A stretch of 64,000 nt of DNA from Pseudomonas mendocina (GTDB taxonomy: Bacteria; Pseudomonadota; Gammaproteobacteria; Pseudomonadales; Pseudomonadaceae), in contig NZ_CP027657.1 in the NCBI RefSeq assembly GCF_003008615.1, positions 992,001 through 1,056,000 on the forward strand, given 5' to 3'. This document shows, piece after piece, positions 55,288 to 64,000 of this stretch. Within the stretch, counting starts at the first letter, position 1. The number at the start of each line of letters is the position of its first letter. The position numbers and the translations under genes are program-made. Under the pieces are notes generated by a model, which saw only the letters and a program-made list of their open reading frames with translations, was not told the origin of the DNA and did not search any database.

Positions 55288-57189
55288 ATGAGCACAGCGC
55301 CCCTGATCCGCACAAAGCAGGACATCGAAACGATCGAGCGCACCCCGCTCGCCGAACGCGACCTGCCACCGAGCACCTATGAGCTGATCCGCCGCACGGC
55401 ACAGGCCCACCCCGACGCTCCAGCCCTGTCGTTCATCCTCCAGGGCACGGGCGAAGAAACCCCACTGCGCCTGAACTACCGCGAACTGCTGGGCAAGATC
55501 ACCCAAACCGCCAATGCCTTCCACCGCCTGGGCTTGCAACCGGGCAAGGCCGTGTCGTTCCTGTTGCCCAATCTGCCGCAGACCCACTACACCATCTGGG
55601 GCGGCGAAGCGGCGGGCATCGTCAACGCGATCAACCCGCTGCTCGATCAAGAACATATCGCCGAGCTGATCCATGCATCCGACTCCGAACTGCTGGTCAC
55701 CCTGGCGCCCTTCCCCGGCACCGACCTGTGGGCCAAGGTCGACGCCCTGCGTGAACAACTGCCGGAGCTGAAGGCGATTCTCTGTGTGGACATGGCCAAC
55801 CTGCTGCCTGAACCTCAGCGCAGCGCCATCAAGGCGCAACGCGGGCCGTTGCCTGAGGGCGTACTGGACTTCGACGCGACCATCGCAGACTGCCCCGCCG
55901 ACCATCTGGAAAGCGGCCGTGTGATCGCAGCAGACGACATCGCCAGCTACTTCCATACCGGCGGCACCACCGGTACACCGAAACTGGCGCCGCATAGCCA
56001 TGGCAACGAAGTGGCGATGGCCTACAGCATGAACCTGGTCACCCGTTTCGGTTCAGGCGACGTGACGCTGTGCGGCCTGCCGCTGTTTCACGTCAATGGC
56101 GTCATCGTCACCGGCCTTACGGCCTTTATCGGTGGTGCGGAAGTGTTGCTGGCCACACCGCAGGGTTATCGCAATACCACGCTGATCAGCAATTTCTGGA
56201 AGGTCATCGAGCGCCACAAGGTGAGTTTCTTCAGCGGCGTACCGACTATCTATGCCGGCCTGCTGCAGATCCCCAGCGAAGGCTATGACCTGTCCTCGCT
56301 GAAGTACGCCCTGTGCGGCGCCGCGCCGATGCCGGTGGAGCTGATTCGCCAGTTCGAGACCAAGACCGGCCTGGCCCTGCTCGAAGGCTATGGGCTGACC
56401 GAAGGCACCTGCGGCAGTTGTGCCAACCCGCCGGCGGGCGAGCGCCGTCCTGGCTCCATCGGTCTGCCGATGCCTTACTGCGCAGTCAGCATCAAGGTGC
56501 TCGACGAACAGGGACAGTACCTGCGCGAGGCCGCGCCCAACGAAATCGGCAACCTGTGCATCCGTGGCGCCACGGTGTTCAAGGGCTACCTGCAGGCGAG
56601 CAAGAATGCCGGCATCTGGGTCGATGGCGACTGGTTCAACACCGGCGACCTCGGCCGTGTCGATGCGGAGGGTTACATCTGGCTGACCGGACGCAGCAAG
56701 GATCTGATCATTCGCGGCGGTCACAACATCGACCCGCAGATGATCGAGGAGGCCCTGCACAAGCATCCCGCCGTGGCCATGGCCGCCGCCGTCGGCAAAC
56801 CCGACGAGAAAGCCGGTGAACTGCCGGTGGTCTACATCCAGCTCAAGCCCGGCACCGAGGTCAGCGAAGCCGAACTGCTCGAGCATGCCGCCGCGCATAT
56901 CCCCGAGCGCGCCGCCGTGCCCAAAGACGCCTGGATCATCGACGCCATTCCGCTGACCGCGGTAGGCAAGACATTCAAACCGGCGCTGCGCTTCGATGCC
57001 ATTACCCGTGTCTACCAGGCCGCACTGATCGATCTGCATCCAGCCATTCAGGTCGAGGTACTGAGCGACGACAAGGCCGGGCAACTGGCCCATATCCACC
57101 TGCCCAGCCAGGAACAGGCACTTGTGCCTGCCATTGGCGAGCGCCTGGCAGGCTATGCCGTAGGGCACCGCATCCACCTTGTATCGTGA
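55288..57189 (+). CDS. Acyl-CoA synthetase (AMP-forming, ANL superfamily)
   Basis: A 633-residue adenylate-forming ligase that activates a carboxylic acid with ATP and CoA. The P-loop motif is YFHTGGTTGTPKLAPHSH, followed by LLEGYGLTEGTCG, WFNTGDLGRVDAEGYIWLTGRSKDLIIRGGHNIDP and the catalytic Lys near AVGKTFKPALR. It is longer than most fatty-acyl-CoA ligases because of extra N- and C-terminal parts; the C-terminal about 70 residues lie beyond the usual end. GGAGAAG before the ATG at 55288 fixes the start. Chain-length preference unknown. Confidence 0.92.
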   Translation: MSTAPLIRTKQDIETIERTPLAERDLPPSTYELIRRTAQAHPDAPALSFILQGTGEETPLRLNYRELLGKITQTANAFHRLGLQPGKAVSFLLPNLPQTHYTIWGGEAAGIVNAINPLLDQEHIAELIHASDSELLVTLAPFPGTDLWAKVDALREQLPELKAILCVDMANLLPEPQRSAIKAQRGPLPEGVLDFDATIADCPADHLESGRVIAADDIASYFHTGGTTGTPKLAPHSHGNEVAMAYSMNLVTRFGSGDVTLCGLPLFHVNGVIVTGLTAFIGGAEVLLATPQGYRNTTLISNFWKVIERHKVSFFSGVPTIYAGLLQIPSEGYDLSSLKYALCGAAPMPVELIRQFETKTGLALLEGYGLTEGTCGSCANPPAGERRPGSIGLPMPYCAVSIKVLDEQGQYLREAAPNEIGNLCIRGATVFKGYLQASKNAGIWVDGDWFNTGDLGRVDAEGYIWLTGRSKDLIIRGGHNIDPQMIEEALHKHPAVAMAAAVGKPDEKAGELPVVYIQLKPGTEVSEAELLEHAAAHIPERAAVPKDAWIIDAIPLTAVGKTFKPALRFDAITRVYQAALIDLHPAIQVEVLSDDKAGQLAHIHLPSQEQALVPAIGERLAGYAVGHRIHLVS

Positions 57190-57380
57190 CGCCGAGCGCG
57201 CAAGGACGCGCGCCAGTTAACAGCCTGGCATCAACACCGCACCACTGGTCGGCCCAACTTTGGGCAAGCATTGCCACGCCTTCAGCGCGGGAATAATGTC
57301 GAAACTCGTTCATGACCACGACACGGAGCGTTTGCGATGCCATCCGGCCTCGACGCCCAGACAGGCCCGACAAGACCGCG

Positions 57381-58319
57381 ATGAAACCGGCGCATTGGCA
57401 GGCAGACCTGCAACAAGTTCGAGAGTTGCGACTGTTCCAGAAAGTCGCAGTCAGCAGCCTGGATCAGTTGCTGCGAGAGTTTCGTGCCTGCGAGCTGGAG
57501 GCCGGCGAAGTCCTGCTATCCCCCTTCAACCGCAACCAACACCTCTACCTGCTGATAGAAGGCCAGCTCCGGGTCTACCTCGGCTCGCTGGATAACCAGG
57601 CCGTCAGTACCCTGGAAGTCGGTGACTGCGCCGGCGAGATCAGCTTCATCGACAATGAGCATCCCTCTGCCTACGTGGTAGCCGAGTGCCCCTCCACGGT
57701 GCTGCGCCTGCACCGTGAATCGCTGGTCGCACTGTTCCAGCAATCGCCACAAATGATGCAGAACCTGCTGGAGTTGCTGTGCGAGCGAGTGCGCCAGGGC
57801 AACCGGCTGATCCTCGATAGCGAACAGAACGCCAACGTCGACACCCTCACCAGCTGCTTCAACCGGCGCTGGCTCGAGCACGTGTTCGAGCGCGAGAGCA
57901 CCCGCTGCGCCTTCAATGACGAACCGATGTCGTTGCTGATGCTGGATGTCGATCACTTCAAGGCCTACAACGACCAGCACGGCCACCTGGCCGGCGACTA
58001 TGCCCTGTGCCTGGTGGCACACACGCTGCGCAGTCAACTGCGACCCAAGGACAGCCTGGTGCGTTTCGGCGGTGAAGAGTTCGTCATCGTGCTGCCCGAG
58101 ATCAGTGATCTGGAGGCACGCAGCATCGGTGAGCGTCTGCGCGTGAGCCTGGAGCAGATCGCCTCCTTCTACTCACCGGTCGGCGTCCTGCCCGGCGTGA
58201 CCATCTCCATCGGCCTGGCACAGATGCAGCACCAGGACAGCCTGCAAAGCCTGATCGCCCGCGCCGATGCCGCGCTGTACCAGGCCAAGCAGCAAGGGCG
58301 TAACTGCCTCTGCGGTTGA
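57381..58319 (+). CDS. Cyclic-nucleotide-binding-domain diguanylate cyclase
   Basis: A 312-residue cytoplasmic protein. The N-terminal about 135 residues are a cNMP-binding/Crp-like domain (LFQKVAVSSLDQLLREFRACELEAGEVLLSPFNRNQHLYLLIEGQLRVYLG, EVGDCAGEISFIDNEHPSAYVVAE), followed by a GGDEF domain with an intact active site GGEEF (230-234) and an I-site R221-P-K-D224 five residues ahead, so it should make c-di-GMP and be product-inhibited. No transmembrane segments. The ATG at 57381 matches the domain start; the frame is open to 57312. Confidence 0.92.
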   Translation: MKPAHWQADLQQVRELRLFQKVAVSSLDQLLREFRACELEAGEVLLSPFNRNQHLYLLIEGQLRVYLGSLDNQAVSTLEVGDCAGEISFIDNEHPSAYVVAECPSTVLRLHRESLVALFQQSPQMMQNLLELLCERVRQGNRLILDSEQNANVDTLTSCFNRRWLEHVFERESTRCAFNDEPMSLLMLDVDHFKAYNDQHGHLAGDYALCLVAHTLRSQLRPKDSLVRFGGEEFVIVLPEISDLEARSIGERLRVSLEQIASFYSPVGVLPGVTISIGLAQMQHQDSLQSLIARADAALYQAKQQGRNCLCG

Positions 58320-58330
58320 GCCGTCTTGTT

Positions 58331-58372
58331 TGGTGCGCACGACACGCCCTACCGTAGGGTGCGCCGTGCACG
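58331..58372. repeat. Intergenic repeat, GGTGCGCAC ... CGTAGGGTGCGCC
   Basis: Two units, TGGTGCGCACGACACGCCCTAC and CGTAGGGTGCGCCGTGCACGCC, lie head to head between the cyclase and dipeptidase genes, similar to 55186-55254. Confidence 0.5.
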
Positions 58373-58423
58373 CCGCTTCCCTGCTAGAGTGCCCGGCATA
58401 ACAACACGCCCGGATGGCTTCTC

Positions 58424-59587
58424 ATGCGCAAACTGCTGATCGCTGTGCTTCTGCTCGTCCCTCTTTCCGCCCTCGCCTTTCTGGGCCTGCCCCAGATACT
58501 CGACGCACAGATGAACAGTGTGGCCAGCCCGCCACCCTATCCAGCCAGCGCCAGCGCGCAGAAGTTGCACCAGGGATTGTTCGTCGCCGACCTGCACGAC
58601 GACGCCCTGCTCTGGGAGCGAGACCTGCTCAAGCGCTACGACTACGGCCACTCCGATCTGCCACGCATGCTCGAGGGCCGACTCGGCCTGCAGGTGTTCT
58701 CCACCGTGACCAAAACCCCACGCGGCCTGAACATGGAGAGCAACGGCGCCGACAGCGACAACATCACCCTGCTGGCCATGGCCCAGCGCTGGCCGCGGGA
58801 AACCTGGAGCAGCCTGCTGCAACGTGCGCTGTATCAGGCGCAGAAGCTCAAGGACGCCGCGGCCGACAGCGACGGCCGCTTGGTGTTGATCCGCACGCGT
58901 GGCGACCTCGCCCGCTTCGTCGAAGCCTGGCAACAGGATCCGCGCCGCGTCGCCGGTCTGCTCGCCACCGAAGGCCTGCAACCCATCGAAGGCAAACTGG
59001 AGAACATCGACATGCTGTATGACGCCGGCTTTCGCATCGCCGGCCTCACCCACTTCTTCGACAACGAAGTCGGCGGCTCCGCCCATGGCCTGAAGAAAGG
59101 TGGCCTGACCCCATTGGGTCGCCAGGTCATCGCACGCCTGGAAGAGAAATCCATGCTGGTGGATCTGGCCCACGCCTCACGCCCGCTGATCGACGACGTA
59201 CTGGCCATGGCCAAGCGCCCGGTGCTGGTCTCTCATACCGGCGTCGAAGGCACCTGCGCCGGCACGCGCAACCTCAGTGACCAGCACATGCAGGCCATCG
59301 CTGCCACGGGCGGAGTGATCGGCATCGGTTACTGGAGCACAGCCGTGTGCGACACCTCGGTCGCCGCCATCGTCAAAGCCATCCGCTACACCGCCGACAA
59401 GGTTGGCGTCGAACACGTTGCCCTGGGCTCGGATTTCAACGGCACCGTGCATACGCCATTCGATGTCACCGGCCTTGCGCAGATTACCGAAGGCCTGCAG
59501 AAAGCAGGCTTCGACGATACGGCCATCGCCGCGATCATGGGTGGTAACGTGCAGCGCCTGTTGCTGGCCAGCCTGCCGGAGAAATGA
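58424..59587 (+). CDS. Membrane dipeptidase (peptidase family M19)
   Basis: A 387-residue metallo-dipeptidase of the renal-dipeptidase family. An N-terminal membrane/signal segment (LLIAVLLLVPLSALAFLGLP) is followed by the zinc-binding His-x-Asp in VADLHDDALLW, the bridging Glu in LLATEGLQPIE, VDLAHASRPLIDDVL, VSHTGVEGTCAGTRNLSDQHMQAIAATGGVIGI and the final Asp in VALGSDFNGTV. All metal ligands appear intact. Substrate preference is not evident; no neighbours hint at it. Confidence 0.92.
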   Translation: MRKLLIAVLLLVPLSALAFLGLPQILDAQMNSVASPPPYPASASAQKLHQGLFVADLHDDALLWERDLLKRYDYGHSDLPRMLEGRLGLQVFSTVTKTPRGLNMESNGADSDNITLLAMAQRWPRETWSSLLQRALYQAQKLKDAAADSDGRLVLIRTRGDLARFVEAWQQDPRRVAGLLATEGLQPIEGKLENIDMLYDAGFRIAGLTHFFDNEVGGSAHGLKKGGLTPLGRQVIARLEEKSMLVDLAHASRPLIDDVLAMAKRPVLVSHTGVEGTCAGTRNLSDQHMQAIAATGGVIGIGYWSTAVCDTSVAAIVKAIRYTADKVGVEHVALGSDFNGTVHTPFDVTGLAQITEGLQKAGFDDTAIAAIMGGNVQRLLLASLPEK

Positions 59588-59697
59588 GACGCGCGACGCG
59601 CTGCCCTCTTGACAGACGCGAGCGAAGCACTTCGCCACGCCCGCGTCTTGCATTACACTGGCGGGCGTTGACTCCTTAACCAATCGATGAGAAGCCC

Positions 59698-62776
<3,079 letters not shown>

Positions 62777-62783
62777 GTACGTT

Positions 62784-63701
62784 CTACTCCTCCTCGGCCG
62801 CTTCTTCGTGCTTGGCCGAGCTGTCTAGCTCGTGACGGAAACCGTCATCCTTGTTCAGGCTCAATTCCAGCACCCGATCACGCCCACCTTCGGCGATCAG
62901 GTAACGACCGTCGTCCAGCGGCAGGATCGTCTGCGGCGCCTTGAGGAAGGACAGCACGGTGGTCTGCTCGCCCTGCGCATCGACCAGCAGCAAACGGGCG
63001 CGATGGGTCGAGTCCTCGCTGATCCACAAGCCCTGCTCGTCGCACAACAGGAACGTCGGGTTACGCAGGCCATCGATCACCACGGGATCGCGGCCATCCT
63101 CGCGCAACTCGCGAATCACCCCGGTTTCCTTTTCGCTGTAGAGCATACGCCCGTCCGTGCAGCGGGTGATCGACTCGGTTTCCGACAGGTTGTCGCGCAC
63201 CACGCTCAGTTGCTGGTCATCCCAGCGATAGCGCCACAGCCGGCCGTTGCCCTTGCGATCCTCGATGGCATACAGGTAGTGGCCATCGTCCCACAGCCCC
63301 TGCACCTGGTCGCCTTCGAACAGCGCCGAGACGCGTTCGCCCAACAGGAAGCTAACTGGCTTGTCGCCCGCCTCCTGGCTGAAGACCAGACCACCACGGG
63401 CGCTGAGCAGACCATCGGGCTTGGACAGGCCCTGAACCACCACCTCGCGCTCGCCATCAGGCTGCATCAGCAGGATGCTGCCGCGGCCATCCTGCAGCTC
63501 CTGGCTGACCAGGATGCCGCCGCCCGGAGCCCGCGCTAGCCCGGCAGCCTTCTGCACGCTGTCGTAGGCAACGCGATATGACCAGCCATTGGCGGCCTGC
63601 ACGGGAAAGAAATACTGCCAGGCGAAGAACACCAGGGCGGCGGCGACTAGCGCGGCAGCAGCCAGCAGTGCGTTTTTCAGCAAACGCAGAGACATGTTCA
63701 T
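62784..63701 (-). CDS. Membrane-anchored beta-propeller-like protein
   Basis: A 305-residue protein: an N-terminal membrane anchor (LKNALLAAAALVAAALVFFAWQYFF) followed by six or so repeats of about 40-45 residues, each with strands such as GLVFSQEAGDKPV, YLYAIEDRKGNG, RMLYSEKETGVIRELRED, GLWISEDSTHRARLLLVDAQG and RYLIAEGGRDRVLELSLNKDD, which look like NHL/SMP-30 type propeller blades. The C-terminal tail is acidic (KHEEAAEEE). No enzymatic residues are evident. Start at the ATG of 63701; an in-frame ATG two codons later is also possible. Confidence 0.75.
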   Translation of the reverse strand: MNMSLRLLKNALLAAAALVAAALVFFAWQYFFPVQAANGWSYRVAYDSVQKAAGLARAPGGGILVSQELQDGRGSILLMQPDGEREVVVQGLSKPDGLLSARGGLVFSQEAGDKPVSFLLGERVSALFEGDQVQGLWDDGHYLYAIEDRKGNGRLWRYRWDDQQLSVVRDNLSETESITRCTDGRMLYSEKETGVIRELREDGRDPVVIDGLRNPTFLLCDEQGLWISEDSTHRARLLLVDAQGEQTTVLSFLKAPQTILPLDDGRYLIAEGGRDRVLELSLNKDDGFRHELDSSAKHEEAAEEE

Positions 63702-63703
63702 GT

Positions 63704-64000
63704 TTACAGACTCGCAAAGTGTTCGTAGAGAATCGTCGCGCCAACCAGCATCAGCACCACGCCGCCGAGTATCTCGGCGCGCTTGCCAACCAATTGACCG
63801 AGCATACGACCGAGCAACATGCCCAATGTCACCATGAGGGAGGTGGCCAGACCGATACAAAGTGCTGCAACCAGGATGTTCACCTCGACGAACGCCAGGC
63901 TCACACCGACAGCCAGCGCATCGATGCTGGTGGCCACGGCGGTGATGGCCAGTACCCAGAAGGAATGGCGCGCGGGTCGATCTTCTGGCTCGTCCTCATC
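63704..64000 (-). CDS. mntP: Manganese efflux pump MntP, C-terminal part (5' end outside the window)
   Basis: The 99 visible residues are the C-terminal half of MntP (YebN): [82 protein letters not shown], with the repeated S-I-D-A motif of the family and three membrane segments, after a D/E/P-rich loop ([12 protein letters not shown]) that separates the two halves. The frame is open to the right edge. It exports Mn2+ and is usually controlled by an Mn-responsive yybP-ykoY riboswitch, which would lie outside. Confidence 0.9.
   Translation of the reverse strand, partial: DEDEPEDRPARHSFWVLAITAVATSIDALAVGVSLAFVEVNILVAALCIGLATSLMVTLGMLLGRMLGQLVGKRAEILGGVVLMLVGATILYEHFASL

Noticed and set aside
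63938..64000. yybP-ykoY riboswitch of mntP
   Set aside because: It would lie upstream of the mntP start, outside the window; this region is coding.

Overview
The window is GC-rich, densely coded chromosomal DNA of a Pseudomonas, most likely the P. mendocina/oleovorans/alcaligenes (Ectopseudomonas) side of the genus. The evidence is gene content and order: pilS-pilR behind a PP0621-type protein, bamD divergent from rluD-pgeF, rhlB next to a D-arginine dehydrogenase that closely resembles P. aeruginosa DauA, a general amino-acid ABC operon (aapJQMP type), phosphatidylcholine synthase, trxB beside cysZ, and an ethanolamine catabolic cluster. No rRNA, tRNA, CRISPR array, prophage or intact transposase was seen.

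Layout. 1-5.8 kb: a LuxR-like regulator (cut by the window edge) divergent from a Fe(II)/2-oxoglutarate oxygenase, a Rid-family protein and an APC permease, then a small winged-helix protein and an SLC13 permease with RCK domains. 5.8-11.3 kb: bacteriohemerythrin, rlmF, a second SLC13/ArsB-type permease, two divergent orphan periplasmic binding proteins, an isochorismatase-fold hydrolase. 11.3-18.1 kb: the sbcD and sbcC genes, which are not adjacent here. About 2.1 kb lies between them, carrying an ABM monooxygenase, an AT-rich inverted repeat, a solitary integron-type gene cassette with an attC-like site, an HD protein and a lipoprotein, all on the same strand. 18.3-25.5 kb: exported methyltransferase, two APC permeases around an Lrp/AsnC regulator, a membrane-anchored TAXI protein, yejK, a membrane-anchored glutaredoxin. 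25.5-32.2 kb: ethanolamine degradation (AraC regulator, aldehyde dehydrogenase, eutH, eutB, eutC) without microcompartment genes.

32.2-41.3 kb: GST, pcs with a coupled GIY-YIG gene, an NTF2-like protein, a GlxA-type regulator, trxB, cysZ, a fatty-acid-hydroxylase/SRPBCC fusion with a divergent LysR regulator, a glycosyltransferase. 41.4-49.5 kb: OYE reductase with TetR regulator, pgeF-rluD, bamD, PP0621 protein, pilSR. 49.6-54.5 kb: the amino-acid ABC operon, preceded by a strong sigma-54 promoter match. 54.5-64 kb: esterase, acyl-CoA synthetase, cyclic-nucleotide/GGDEF protein, dipeptidase, rhlB, dauA, two hypothetical genes and the 3' part of mntP.

Most of the window is core Pseudomonas housekeeping. 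The least ordinary stretch is 14.8-16.9 kb, where a lone gene cassette sits inside what is normally the contiguous sbcDC operon. Other items worth attention are the sigma-54 promoter of the aap operon, the oxygenase/Rid/permease cluster at the left end, the hydroxylase-SRPBCC fusion and the exported methyltransferase. All statements come from reading the sequence and from knowledge of the families; no database search was run.
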